Below are positions 24,019 to 31,546 of a stretch of 31,546 nucleotides of DNA, piece by piece. The number at the start of each line of letters is the position of its first letter. Within the stretch, counting starts at the first letter, position 1. A program made the position numbers and the translations under genes. Under the pieces are notes generated by a model. The model was not told where the DNA came from. It made no database searches and was given only the letters and a program-made list of their open reading frames with translations. Source of the stretch: Leptospiraceae bacterium (GTDB lineage: Bacteria; Spirochaetota; Leptospiria; Leptospirales; Leptospiraceae); assembly GCA_027485405.1 (NCBI GenBank), contig JAIXRB010000077.1:1-31546 (forward strand), read 5' to 3'.

Positions 24019-27000
24019 TTAGCCAAAGACTCTAACCTCTTCACCAACCGTATAACGAATTTTTCCTGCTCCAACTATTTCAGAGAGGGTGCTCATTAAA
24101 TCAGGGGTTATTTCTATGGAAAAGTGATCGTGTGCTTTGATCACCTTCTTGTCTTCCCCTGCCCCTGTCAGATGAAAGAACACAGAAGAACTACCTTTGT
24201 GAATGCTAAGCACGTTCTGGATCTTTAAAATGATGTCTCTACTCGCTTCCCCGGTAAGATCTAGAGTGAGATGAAGCGTCTTTTCCAGCTTTTGTTCGAT
24301 GGTGACTTGGTTTAACTCTTCTACTTTGTTTACGATGATCTGACCTTTGAGCTCAGATTCCTCTGCGTCTACTCGCTCCAAGATTCCTTTCAAAAAGAGA
24401 GCTTTGTCTTCTTGGAAAAGTGGCTTAAAATCGGCATAGGTGCGAGGAAAGGCAACACATTCAATTTCGCCTGTTTGGTCTTCTATGACAAAGTTGATGA
24501 ACTCTTCTTTTTTCTTGGTGAGTTTGATTACTTTTTTGGAGAGGATTCCGGCTACGTCCACCTTGGATTTTGCTTTTACGTCTTCTAACCTTTCGATAGT
24601 GATTGGATTGAGCGTTTTGAGATTGGAAGCGAATTTATCCAAAGGATGCCCGGAAAGATAAAGACCTGTGGTTTCCTTTTCTTTCTTAAGCAAATCATCA
24701 AACTCCCATTCGGCGCCAGATTTAGGAAGATTGAGTTGATAACCTGAATTTTGAGTGCTGTTGCCAAAAAGTGAAAATTGACCTTCTTTCTCTTGTTCTT
24801 GGATTCTTTGTGCATAGGACAATAGAGTTTCTGCGGATTCAAAAACACACTTTCTAGTAAATCCAAAGGAATCAAAACTTCCACTTTGCGCCAGGGCTTC
24901 TATGATCTTCTTGTTCACCAAACGTGTGTCTATGTTTTTACAGAAGGCATCTAGATCGGAAAATCCCTTTTGTTTTTCTCGGTTGGCAATGATGTTTTGA
25001 GCGGCGAGATCTCCCACACCTTTGACGGAAGAGAGTCCAAAACGAATGGTTTTTGAATCCGTTATGGCAAACGAGACCTGGGATTCCCGAACGTCTGGAC
25101 CTAAAATGCGGATTCCCATTTCTTTGGCGTTATTTATGTATTTGACGACGTCCGTGTTTTTGCCATGATCACCAGATAACAATGCAGTAATGTATTCGAT
25201 AGAGTAGTTGGCTTTTAGAAATGCGGTCTGGTAGGTTACAAAAGCATAGGCAACGGAATGCGATTTGTTGAATCCATACTCTCCAAACTTTTCTAGTTGT
25301 TCAAACAATTCGATTGCTAGCTTTTCTGCAATCTTGTTGGCAACTGCGCCCTTTACAAATTTTTCCTTGAGGGCAGGCAGTTTGGACTTGTCTTTTTTTG
25401 CCATCGCCTTACGCAAAACGTCAGAATCACCGACTGAAAACCCTCCCATGATCCGAGAAATGCCCATTACCTGTTCTTGGTAAACAACTACACCGTAGGT
25501 TTCTTCCAATACTTTTGCCAAATCGGCATGAGGGTATTGGACTTTCTTTTTGCCGCTCTTTCGATCTAAATAGTCATCTAACATTCCTGAGCCCATAGGC
25601 CCTGGTCTGTAGAGTGCTAAAAGTGCGGCGATCTCTTCAAACTTTTGAACTTGTGCTTTAGCAAATAGGTCCCTGATCCCAGAGGAAGAATCCAATTGGA
25701 AAATGCCCAATACGTTGGCTTTTCGGAGAAGGGAAAAAGTAGGTCCATCATCTAGCGGAATTTTATCCAGGTCAATTTCGATAGAGTGCCGTTTTTTGAT
25801 CAATTCGACAGCATGGTAGATGGTAGTTAGGTTCTTTAAACCCAAAATGTCCATCTTGATTAGCCCGACCTGCTCCAGCATGTTTTTATCATACTGGGTT
25901 ACTATGGACCTACCTTCTTTTCCTTTCTCTGAAACTGTGGAGAGTGGAACAACTTCCTCTAGCGAATTAGGCGATATAACCACGCCTGCCGCATGTCTGC
26001 CTGCTTGACGGTAGTTGCCCTCTAGTTTCTTTGCGATGGAAAACACTTTTTTGTTTAGATCACTTTTTTCGGCAATTGCTTTGAGGTCGGGTGCCGTATC
26101 CAGAGCCTCCTGGATGGTAATGCCCAGTTTCTTAGGGAATGCTTTGGTCATTTCGTTTGAGTCTGAAAAACTTACATTAAAAACGCGAGCTACGTCCTTG
26201 ATGGCGGCTCTTGCCGCCAAAGAGCCAAATGTGATGATCTGCCCTACCCTGTTTTCCCCGTATTTCTGTTTGATATAATTGATCACTTCTTCTCTGCGTT
26301 CTACACAAAAATCGGTGTCAATGTCGGGCATGTCCTTTCTGTCTGGATTTAAAAATCTTTCAAATAACAAGTTATAGCGGATTGGGTCAACGTTCGTAAT
26401 TCCAAGAGCATAGGCAATGATGGACCCTGCCGCAGATCCTCTCCCTGGACCAACTGGGATGCCCGTTTTACGAGCAAAATTGATATAGTCTTGCACGATT
26501 AAGAAGTAACCGGCGAAGTTCATGTTTTTGATGGTTTTTAGTTCGAAATCGGTTCGAGTTTTGACTTCAGGTTTTAGATCGGGGAATCGCTCTTTAATTC
26601 CGTCCCAAACCAACTTTTCCAAATAGCTGTCGGTATCGAAGCCTTCAGGAACGGCAAATGGGGGAAGGAGGGCGTTTCCGAAAGTGAAGTTTAATGTACA
26701 TTTGTCGCGAATGGCAAGAGTGTTGTAAAATGCCTGGGGTTGTTCTGGAAAAAGACGAAACATTTCAGATGGGCTTTTGACATAGAAGTTTTCGTTGAAA
26801 CCGAACCGCATTTCGTCATCGATGTTTTTTTGCATGCCGATGCGAAGGAGGATGTCCTGAGCCTCTTTGTCGTCTTTGCCGAGAAAATGAGAATCATTTG
26901 TTAAAACGAGCGGAATGCCTGTCTTTTGAGAAAAGGCTATGATCTCTTTGGCAACTACTGCCTGTTCTTTGAGACCATGGTTTTGAATCTCTAAATAGAA

Positions 27001-27516
27001 GTCTTCTTTGCGGAAGATCTCATGTAGTTTGTTTGCTAAGGCAAATGCCTTGTCTTCTTTGCCTTCTAAGACTCGTCTGTTGACTTCGCCAGCGAGGCAA
27101 GCCGTCAGACAGACCAAACCTTCGCTATACGTTTCCAGGATTTCGTAATCGATGCGTGGTTTTCTATAAAATCCTTCCGTAAAAGATCGAGAAGCAAGGC
27201 GGATCATGTTTTGATATCCAACTTCGTTTTTGCAAAGTAAGATAATATGGTAGGCACCACCGTCTGCAATCTCGTCTAACTCGCTTTCCTTTGTGCGAGA
27301 AGGGATGACGTAAAATTCGCAACCGATGATTGGCTTGACTTGTTGCTTGATTGCTTCTTTGTAGAACTCTATGGCACCAAACATGTTGCCATGGTCTGTG
27401 ATAGCAACTGAGGACATGCCCAGTTCTTTGACACGTTTCATGAGGTCAGGGATACGAATGGCACCGTCCAGCATGGAATAAGTCGTGTGCAAATGTAGAT
27501 GAGCGAAATCTTCCAT
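24019..27516 (-). CDS. dnaE: DNA polymerase III subunit alpha
   Basis: The 1165-residue protein is a full-length replicative polymerase of the DnaE1 type. The N-terminal PHP domain begins HLHTTYSMLDGAIR. The polymerase core has GPGRGSAAGSIIAYALGI and the metal-binding PDIDTDF (Asp near residues 398 and 400), then the palm/fingers blocks YRPGPMGSGM and YGVVVYQEQVM. A GQFSLFG motif near residue 915 resembles the clamp-binding QxxLF site. An OB-fold region (IEDQTGEIECVAFPRTY) follows. No internal disruption is seen. It is monocistronic by context: convergent with the M23 gene, divergent from cobT. Confidence 0.97.
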   Translation of the reverse strand: MEDFAHLHLHTTYSMLDGAIRIPDLMKRVKELGMSSVAITDHGNMFGAIEFYKEAIKQQVKPIIGCEFYVIPSRTKESELDEIADGGAYHIILLCKNEVGYQNMIRLASRSFTEGFYRKPRIDYEILETYSEGLVCLTACLAGEVNRRVLEGKEDKAFALANKLHEIFRKEDFYLEIQNHGLKEQAVVAKEIIAFSQKTGIPLVLTNDSHFLGKDDKEAQDILLRIGMQKNIDDEMRFGFNENFYVKSPSEMFRLFPEQPQAFYNTLAIRDKCTLNFTFGNALLPPFAVPEGFDTDSYLEKLVWDGIKERFPDLKPEVKTRTDFELKTIKNMNFAGYFLIVQDYINFARKTGIPVGPGRGSAAGSIIAYALGITNVDPIRYNLLFERFLNPDRKDMPDIDTDFCVERREEVINYIKQKYGENRVGQIITFGSLAARAAIKDVARVFNVSFSDSNEMTKAFPKKLGITIQEALDTAPDLKAIAEKSDLNKKVFSIAKKLEGNYRQAGRHAAGVVISPNSLEEVVPLSTVSEKGKEGRSIVTQYDKNMLEQVGLIKMDILGLKNLTTIYHAVELIKKRHSIEIDLDKIPLDDGPTFSLLRKANVLGIFQLDSSSGIRDLFAKAQVQKFEEIAALLALYRPGPMGSGMLDDYLDRKSGKKKVQYPHADLAKVLEETYGVVVYQEQVMGISRIMGGFSVGDSDVLRKAMAKKDKSKLPALKEKFVKGAVANKIAEKLAIELFEQLEKFGEYGFNKSHSVAYAFVTYQTAFLKANYSIEYITALLSGDHGKNTDVVKYINNAKEMGIRILGPDVRESQVSFAITDSKTIRFGLSSVKGVGDLAAQNIIANREKQKGFSDLDAFCKNIDTRLVNKKIIEALAQSGSFDSFGFTRKCVFESAETLLSYAQRIQEQEKEGQFSLFGNSTQNSGYQLNLPKSGAEWEFDDLLKKEKETTGLYLSGHPLDKFASNLKTLNPITIERLEDVKAKSKVDVAGILSKKVIKLTKKKEEFINFVIEDQTGEIECVAFPRTYADFKPLFQEDKALFLKGILERVDAEESELKGQIIVNKVEELNQVTIEQKLEKTLHLTLDLTGEASRDIILKIQNVLSIHKGSSSVFFHLTGAGEDKKVIKAHDHFSIEITPDLMSTLSEIVGAGKIRYTVGEEVRVFG

Positions 27517-27557
27517 GTCCCTAGAGAGACATAGTTATAAAAATTCTTTGGGTGAGA

Positions 27558-27581
27558 ATTCATTTTCTCCGAAAAATGAAT
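27558..27581. promoter_or_regulatory. Inverted repeat in the dnaE-cobT divergent intergenic region
   Basis: ATTCATTTT and AAAATGAAT form perfect 9-bp arms around a 6-base centre. The repeat lies 41 bp from the dnaE start and 50 bp from the cobT start. It is followed by an A/G-rich stretch, not a T-run in either direction, so it is a candidate operator or mRNA-leader hairpin, not a terminator. The rest of the 115-bp gap is A/T-rich, with a TATAAC on the dnaE side near 27534. Confidence 0.4.
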
Positions 27582-27631
27582 GAAAAAAAGAGAGAAAGAT
27601 TTTCAATTTTGAATTGACTGAGTAAAAACCC

Positions 27632-28681
27632 ATGCAAAACCGCACGCAACAAACTCTCTTGGATGCCATTCAAACTAAGGTTGATTCTAAAACCAAACCC
27701 CTGGGCAGTTTGGGAAAGCTAGAGAAAATCGCCAAACAAGTAGCCACTATCCAAAGCTCATTAGAACCCAAAATCTCCTTTCCCGAGTGTTTTTTGTTTG
27801 CTGGAGATCACGGAATAACAGAAGAGAGTGTGTCCGCCTACCCCAAAGAGGTAACCTGGCAAATGGTCTTAAATTTTTTGCAAGGTGGCGCCGCTTCTTC
27901 TGTGTTTGCAAAGCATCTTGGAATTGGCCTACAGGTTGTGGACATGGGCGTGGACTATGATTTTGACCCAGAAAGACTTCCCGTCTTTTCGGAACTGATT
28001 CCAAAGAAGATCCGAAAGAGCACTCACAATTTTCTACGCGAACCTGCCATGACCACCAAAGAAGTACTACAGGGGCTTCAGTTTGGTAAGGAGGTCATTT
28101 GGAACCATTCGCATCCTAAGTCCAATTTTGGGATCTTAGGAGAGATGGGAATTGGCAATACTTCATCGGCATCTTTGCTACTGCATGGTTTGACGGGTTT
28201 GCCTCTCGAAGACCTGGTCGGAAGAGGAACGGGTCTTCCAGAAGAAAAGCTAGTTCAAAAATTCAATGTATTGAATCAATCTTTGGAGCGAGGAGGCAAT
28301 CCCTCTGATCCTATTGAATTGTTAGCTGAGTATGGTGGGTTTGAAATTGTGGGAATGGTGGGAGCCTATTTGGCACTTGCCGAAAAAAAATCAACGATCT
28401 TGGTAGACGGCTGGATTTCCACTGCCGCTTTTTTTCTAGCAAGCAAGCTAGAACCTAGTATCTTAGAATATGCGTTGTTTGCACATACTTCCGGTGAAAA
28501 GGGTCACAAGCTGGTGCTAGATTACTTTGGAGAGGAACCCCTTCTGGATTTGCAAATGAGGCTAGGAGAAGGCACAGGGGCACTGGCGGCTTACCCTTTG
28601 GTGCAACTCAGTCTTGCCTTTTTCAATGAAATGGCTTCCTTTGAAGAAGCTAAGGTAGCAAAGGAAAAAACAGGTTTGTAG
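27632..28681 (+). CDS. cobT: Nicotinate-nucleotide-dimethylbenzimidazole phosphoribosyltransferase
   Basis: CobT activates the lower ligand of cobalamin, making alpha-ribazole phosphate from nicotinate mononucleotide and dimethylbenzimidazole. The 349-residue protein has FAGDHGITEESVSAYPKEVT, GGAASSVFAKHLG, GEMGIGNTSSASLLLHGLTG and the C-terminal catalytic Glu region MRLGEGTGALAAYP. The length is typical. It is the first gene of a compact cobT-cobS-cobC unit for nucleotide-loop assembly: cobS starts 1 bp after its stop codon. The upstream gap is only 115 bp and shared with dnaE. Confidence 0.95.
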   Translation: MQNRTQQTLLDAIQTKVDSKTKPLGSLGKLEKIAKQVATIQSSLEPKISFPECFLFAGDHGITEESVSAYPKEVTWQMVLNFLQGGAASSVFAKHLGIGLQVVDMGVDYDFDPERLPVFSELIPKKIRKSTHNFLREPAMTTKEVLQGLQFGKEVIWNHSHPKSNFGILGEMGIGNTSSASLLLHGLTGLPLEDLVGRGTGLPEEKLVQKFNVLNQSLERGGNPSDPIELLAEYGGFEIVGMVGAYLALAEKKSTILVDGWISTAAFFLASKLEPSILEYALFAHTSGEKGHKLVLDYFGEEPLLDLQMRLGEGTGALAAYPLVQLSLAFFNEMASFEEAKVAKEKTGL

Positions 28682-28682
28682 C

Positions 28683-29492
28683 ATGTTCACATTTTTAATT
28701 CAAGAAGTTCGGTTGTTTTTCATCGGAGTTTGGTTTTTGACCCGACTTCCTATCCCAAAATGGGTAGGATTCCAGGAATCTTGGCTAGAAGAATGTGCAA
28801 AATACTTTCCCTTAGTCGGAAGTATGATCGGAACGATTGGATTCATCACTTTCTATGCATTACAATTTTTCGTATCGCCTATTGTCGCGTTTGTTTGCAG
28901 TATTGGAATTTTAGTGATTCTCACTGGATCTTTCCACGAAGACGGATTTGCTGATTTTTGTGATGGGATTGGTGGGGGTTGGAACAAAGAGGACATTCTT
29001 CGGATTATGAAAGATAGTCGAGTTGGTAGCTTTGGTGTTATGGGGCTTCTGCTTCTCTTTGCTGTGAGAATTTTGGGAGGGGGAGAGTCGTTTGAAGTTT
29101 GGAAAGACACCCAGAGTCCATTTTATCCTATACTTGTTTTAAAAACTTGGCTTTTGTTTATTACGGCACATAGCTTTAGTCGCTGGGTTTCTGTTGGTTT
29201 TCTATACTGGGGGGAATACGCAAGGGAAGATGGTTATGCGAAACCTATGGCAAAATCTTTAAATCTGAACGAATATCTGTATTCTTCCATCTTCGGACTT
29301 TTGCCTTTTTTTACTTTGGTCTATTTTTCGCCTTGGTTTGCTTCCGTCTTGATTCCAGTTTTTTTCATTCGATTGTATATGAACCATCTCATGGTCAAAT
29401 GGATAGGCGGATTTACCGGTGATGGATTGGGTGCCGTCCAACAAGCGATAGAGACAGCTCTTTGGGTGGCTGGGGTGTTTTTATGGATTTAG
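28683..29492 (+). CDS. cobS: Adenosylcobinamide-GDP ribazoletransferase (cobalamin synthase)
   Basis: CobS is the membrane enzyme joining adenosylcobinamide-GDP to alpha-ribazole (phosphate), the last assembly step of cobalamin. The 269-residue protein has several membrane helices and the family's cytoplasmic motif HEDGFADFCDGIGGGWNKED followed by ILRIMKDSRVGSFGVMGLL. A second conserved block, GGFTGDGLGAVQQ, lies near the C-terminus. The ATG follows the cobT stop codon after one base, and the last 10 bases overlap the cobC start, implying translational coupling along the operon. Confidence 0.95.
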   Translation: MFTFLIQEVRLFFIGVWFLTRLPIPKWVGFQESWLEECAKYFPLVGSMIGTIGFITFYALQFFVSPIVAFVCSIGILVILTGSFHEDGFADFCDGIGGGWNKEDILRIMKDSRVGSFGVMGLLLLFAVRILGGGESFEVWKDTQSPFYPILVLKTWLLFITAHSFSRWVSVGFLYWGEYAREDGYAKPMAKSLNLNEYLYSSIFGLLPFFTLVYFSPWFASVLIPVFFIRLYMNHLMVKWIGGFTGDGLGAVQQAIETALWVAGVFLWI

Positions 29493-30109
29493 TGTTGGTG
29501 CGCCACCCCGAGACAAACGCCCAAAAAGGAACTTGCTATGGAAGGGTCGACTTTCCTTTAAAAGAACCTGTGCGAAAAACGACCATAGAAACCTTTGCTT
29601 CCTTGCGTTTTCCCTATTCCCATTGTGTGGCGAGCCCTCTCCCTCGCGCCAAGGCTTTGGCCGAAGATCTGCTTCTCTACCATTCTGAATCCCAAACCAA
29701 AGCTATGAGCAACATATCAGAATCAAACAGTATCCAAGCCACCAACCTTTTGTTTGATTCAAGATTGCAAGAAATGGATTTTGGAGATTGGGATGGGAAG
29801 CTTTGGGACGAACTGCCCAAGCGGGAAACCATGCTTTGGATGGCTGATTTCGTAAATCGCAAAACACCAAACGGTGAAGCATTCACAGATGTCATTGCGA
29901 GAACAAAGTCATTTCTGGAAGACTGGAGCCCCAAAGGCAACAAACGACAGGAAGCCGAATCTTTAGCCGGCAAGAAACTGGATAAACTATTGGTTGTAGC
30001 ACATTCGGGTTCCATCCGCGCCATTCTTTGCCAGCTAGACGAGATCCCCTTCGACAAAGCATTTGAAGAGAAAATCGAGTTTGGAAGTGTTCGGGTTCGA
30101 AAGCTCTAA
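29483..30109 (+). CDS. cobC: Histidine phosphatase family protein, probable alpha-ribazole phosphatase
   Basis: The 208-residue protein is a phosphoglycerate-mutase-like histidine phosphatase. RHPETNAQKGTCYGRVD has the phospho-accepting H8; SPLPRAKALAEDL has the second Arg; MDFGDWDGKLWDELP supplies the acid; AHSGSIRAI holds the second His. RHxET...GxxYGRxDxPL is the pattern seen in CobC, which removes phosphate from alpha-ribazole-5'-phosphate. Position directly after cobT and cobS supports this over a generic phosphatase. The start is ATG 29483 (GGGGTG eight bases upstream), overlapping cobS by 10 bp; an in-frame TTG at 29462 would add residues unlike the family. Confidence 0.85.
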   Translation: MDLVLVRHPETNAQKGTCYGRVDFPLKEPVRKTTIETFASLRFPYSHCVASPLPRAKALAEDLLLYHSESQTKAMSNISESNSIQATNLLFDSRLQEMDFGDWDGKLWDELPKRETMLWMADFVNRKTPNGEAFTDVIARTKSFLEDWSPKGNKRQEAESLAGKKLDKLLVVAHSGSIRAILCQLDEIPFDKAFEEKIEFGSVRVRKL

Positions 30110-30122
30110 TGGTGGGAGTTAG

Positions 30123-30518
30123 TTACGGCTTTTGCTCTTTTGAAAACTCTTCTAAATAAGACTCAATTGTATTGCGAAAGGTTTCCTCGTTCATGATGCC
30201 CCAACGTGAACCCAGTGCAGAGATCTGGTTCTGGCTTCTTTCGAATCCCTTTTGCATGGCTTCTGCAAGTTCTTCTACCTTGATTTCTGTTCGCTTTTGG
30301 GCTTCAGCTAGCTCTTGGACAGTGATTCCAAGATCCTTGACTGTTCCCTTTAGCTCTATCATAGAACTGCCCAAGTCGCGCACGATCTCTTTTAGTTCAG
30401 TGAAGTCTTCCCTTTTGTCAGAGTGCTCTTCCATCCAATCTCCGACCAACTCCATAGGTTTGTGGAGGTCAGGAGGAAAGGTTTGGATGATGTAGTTCGG
30501 AAGTCCCATACTATACAT
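30123..30518 (-). CDS. Short coiled-coil protein, DUF3782-like without nuclease half
   Basis: The 131-residue protein has a long heptad-like helix (DFTELKEIVRDLGSSMIELKGTVKDLGITVQELAEAQKRTEIKVEELAEAM), then the sequence GSRWGIMNEETFRNTIESYLEEF. The RWGIM-EExFR element normally leads into a PD-(D/E)xK-type domain in DUF3782-type proteins. Here the protein stops 11 residues later (SKEQKP), and translation past the stop shows no continuation. It is therefore probably a 3'-truncated member whose lost half lay where cobC now ends, 13 bp away. A second Met at 30509 (MGLPNYI) is an alternative start. No signal peptide; function unknown. Confidence 0.55.
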   Translation of the reverse strand: MYSMGLPNYIIQTFPPDLHKPMELVGDWMEEHSDKREDFTELKEIVRDLGSSMIELKGTVKDLGITVQELAEAQKRTEIKVEELAEAMQKGFERSQNQISALGSRWGIMNEETFRNTIESYLEEFSKEQKP

Positions 30519-30617
30519 GTGACGGGACTTTTAAGAATTGTCAAGAAAAAATTTTGCAGTTGGTGGGGGGCAGAATCTTCATTTTTTTAGCTAAGAAATC
30601 AAGCGACTATTTTCTAG

Positions 30618-30650
30618 TTGCAAAATGTGCTTATCAGTTTATATTTGCAA
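30618..30650 (+). promoter_or_regulatory. hicA promoter flanked by an inverted repeat
   Basis: TTGCAA (30618-30623) and TATATT (30640-30645) are 16 bp apart, giving a start near 30652, at or next to the GTG of hicA. Hence the mRNA may be leaderless; no Shine-Dalgarno sequence is seen. Perfect 7-bp arms TTGCAAA (30618-30624) and TTTGCAA (30644-30650) flank the promoter and would suit autoregulation by a ribbon-helix-helix HicB. Confidence 0.45.
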
Positions 30651-30652
30651 TT

Positions 30653-30913
30653 GTGTCGAAAATAGAAAAGCTCATTGATAGGTTTAAAGGTAAACCTAAG
30701 GACTTTACTTACGATGAACTTAGAAAATTATTAGGATCTTTTAGTTATGTAGAAGATACATCAGGCAAGTCATCTGGTTCTCGAGTTGCTTGGATTCATT
30801 CGAAAACGAATCACATAATAAGACTTCATAAACCTCATCCAGGAAAGATTCTAAAAGCATACCAAATGAACCAGATATTGGAAGAATTAATTGCAGAAGG
30901 AGTAATCAAATGA
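30653..30913 (+). CDS. hicA: HicA-family mRNA interferase toxin
   Basis: The 86-residue protein starts at GTG 30653 (SKIEKLIDRFKGKPKDF) and has the HicA dsRBD-like fold: YDELRKLLGSF, then GKSSGSRVAWIHSKTNHIIRLHKPHP, then a C-terminal helix (AYQMNQILEELIAEGV). It belongs to the subgroup with SGSRV in place of the usual GSH motif; His residues in the IHSK and LHKPHP segments are the catalytic candidates. The frame is open upstream to 30554, but that extension is unlike the family and would cover the promoter. The stop codon overlaps the hicB ATG (ATGA), the usual toxin-antitoxin coupling. The base composition is more A/T-rich than in the neighbouring cob genes, fitting an accessory module. Confidence 0.8.
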   Translation: MSKIEKLIDRFKGKPKDFTYDELRKLLGSFSYVEDTSGKSSGSRVAWIHSKTNHIIRLHKPHPGKILKAYQMNQILEELIAEGVIK

Positions 30914-31263
30914 AAGATACTATAGAATACAAAGGATTTCTGGGATCACTGCACTTCGATTCTGACGATGAAATCTTTTTTGGCAAGATTGAAGGCATTG
31001 AAGATCTCGTTTCATTTGAAGGCAAATCTGTTAGTGAGATAAAAACAGCTTTTAAAGCTGCAGTTGAAGATTATTTAGATTTATGCAAAAAGTCCAAGAA
31101 GAATCCCGAAAAATCTTTTAAAGGATCATTCAATGTACGAATCACTACGGAATTGCATAGAAAGATCTATAGAAAATCATTGATCGAAGGAGTTTCCTTG
31201 AATCAGATTGTTCAAAGAGCTATAGAAAAGGAAATTGATAGTCGATCGCCACATTTCAGCTAA
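30910..31263 (+). CDS. hicB: HicB-family antitoxin with ribbon-helix-helix domain
   Basis: The 117-residue protein has the HicB N-terminal degenerate RNase-H-like domain (YKGFLGSLHFDSDDEIFFGKI, VSFEGKSVSEIKTAFKAAVEDYL). A ribbon-helix-helix DNA-binding domain follows at about 72-108 (GSFNVRITTELHRKIYRKSL, SLNQIVQRAIEKEI). It should neutralise HicA and repress the operon. The ATG overlaps the hicA stop codon by 4 bp. The stop TAA at 31261 is followed in the same frame by a remnant of a PIN-domain toxin, so the module lies in a toxin-antitoxin-rich patch. Confidence 0.85.
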   Translation: MKDTIEYKGFLGSLHFDSDDEIFFGKIEGIEDLVSFEGKSVSEIKTAFKAAVEDYLDLCKKSKKNPEKSFKGSFNVRITTELHRKIYRKSLIEGVSLNQIVQRAIEKEIDSRSPHFS

Positions 31264-31383
31264 CTACGACTTATAGTGGCAACAGCCCGGGTGATGGGTG
31301 CAACTCTAGTAACTCTAGACAGAGAATTATTGAAATATTGTAAATCGGGAAAGGTGAAAACCTTCCCTATTGATTCAAAGTAA
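31264..31383 (+). pseudogene. PIN-domain (VapC-like) toxin remnant
   Basis: Directly after the hicB stop codon the same frame reads LRLIVATARVMGATLVTLDR, then ELLKYCKSGKVKTFPIDSK and a TAA at 31381. This is the C-terminal end of a PIN-domain protein: (D)xLIVATA, the GATLVTxDxE strand with the last acidic residues, and a short tail. The N-terminal two thirds of a PIN domain, with most catalytic Asp residues, is absent. I infer a 5'-deleted vapC whose remains abut hicB; there is no start codon with a ribosome-binding site. Confidence 0.6.
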
Positions 31384-31431
31384 GAGAAACTAGGAATGGC
31401 TTCAAGTTAGCAGTTTTCCAAAAAAAAGTTT

Positions 31432-31546
31432 TTAATCCGAATCCCCCTCCCCTTCTGCTGAAAAGAGCTCAATCTTTCGAGGTGCATCTAACAACGCCCG
31501 CATTGCCTTTTGTCCGATGAAAATAGCCGACACAAAAATGCGAGGG
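31432..31546 (-). CDS. 3' end of an unrecognised gene running in from the right
   Basis: On the minus strand one frame is open from the window edge to a TAA at 31432-31434 and reads PRIFVSAIFIGQKAMRALLD, then APRKIELFSAEGEGDSD. The acidic tail and lack of interruption suggest a real C-terminus. The visible 37 codons contain no recognisable domain. The 48 bp between this stop and the PIN remnant hold an A-run and a T-run near 31420-31433 and nothing else I can identify. Confidence 0.4.
   Translation of the reverse strand, partial: PRIFVSAIFIGQKAMRALLDAPRKIELFSAEGEGDSD

Noticed and set aside
27517..27631. Cobalamin riboswitch upstream of cobT
   Set aside because: The gap is only 115 bp, shared with the dnaE promoter, and shows no B12-box-like or multi-stem structure; the one dyad is a simple 9-bp inverted repeat.
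30554..30652. HicA start at TTG 30554
   Set aside because: The extra 33 residues are unlike HicA and include the probable promoter and inverted repeat.
31351..31372. Terminator after hicB (GGGAAAGG/CCTTCCC hairpin)
   Set aside because: The stem is imperfect and no T-run follows; the sequence is better explained as PIN-domain codons.
1..31546. CRISPR arrays, tRNA/rRNA genes, insertion sequences
   Set aside because: No regularly spaced short repeats, cloverleaf-like genes, rRNA segments or transposase motifs were seen on either strand by reading.

Overview
The window looks like a chromosomal segment of a Leptospira-type spirochaete, most plausibly a saprophytic or environmental lineage. The evidence is indirect. 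Several signal peptides end in relaxed spirochaetal lipoboxes (LSQC, YGNC, TFQC, LIQC). Some starts are TTG or GTG. Protein families familiar from Leptospira occur together: DUF5018-type surface proteins, a short phasin-related protein, DUF342/FapA, CHAT-domain genes and HicAB. Housekeeping genes (lpdA, dnaE, mtnA, msrA, cobTS) are intact. No tRNA, rRNA, CRISPR array or insertion sequence was seen.

Layout. 1-7336 (+) is a surface-protein region: the 3' part of a DUF5018/beta-repeat gene, a decayed tandem copy of it, and a 1576-residue lipoprotein with about twelve Calx-beta-like repeats. 7354-11829 (-) holds a sulfatase-like lipoprotein, an SMR-like membrane protein, dihydrolipoyl dehydrogenase and a methyltransferase. 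11894-16120 (+) holds a membrane-anchored protein, a CheX-like protein, an alpha/beta hydrolase and a FapA-like protein. 16115-17706 (-) is msrA-mtnA, divergent from a phasin-related gene (17825-18091) whose promoter carries a palindromic operator. Two small, possibly paralogous lipoproteins follow. 18911-23066 (-) is a four-gene unit: a sigma factor split by an in-frame amber codon, a cytoplasmic accessory protein, a CHAT protease and a cysteine-cluster protein. It diverges from an M23 peptidase gene with only 24 bp between start codons. dnaE (24019-27516, -) and cobT-cobS-cobC (27632-30109, +) come next. The right end is accessory DNA: a shortened DUF3782-like gene, hicAB, a PIN-domain (VapC-like) remnant and the 3' end of an unrecognised gene.

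The two points of greatest interest are: (1) the sigma/accessory/CHAT/cysteine-cluster operon, whose sigma region 2 and region 4 lie in one continuous frame interrupted by a single TAG; and (2) a 107-bp dispersed duplication. In the second, the junction between the large lipoprotein gene and the convergent sulfatase gene (7316-7422) also occurs at 1338-1444, where it replaces the 5' end of the decayed surface-protein copy. The phasin operator (a 15-bp perfect palindrome plus a degenerate site 22 bp upstream) is a third, readily testable point.
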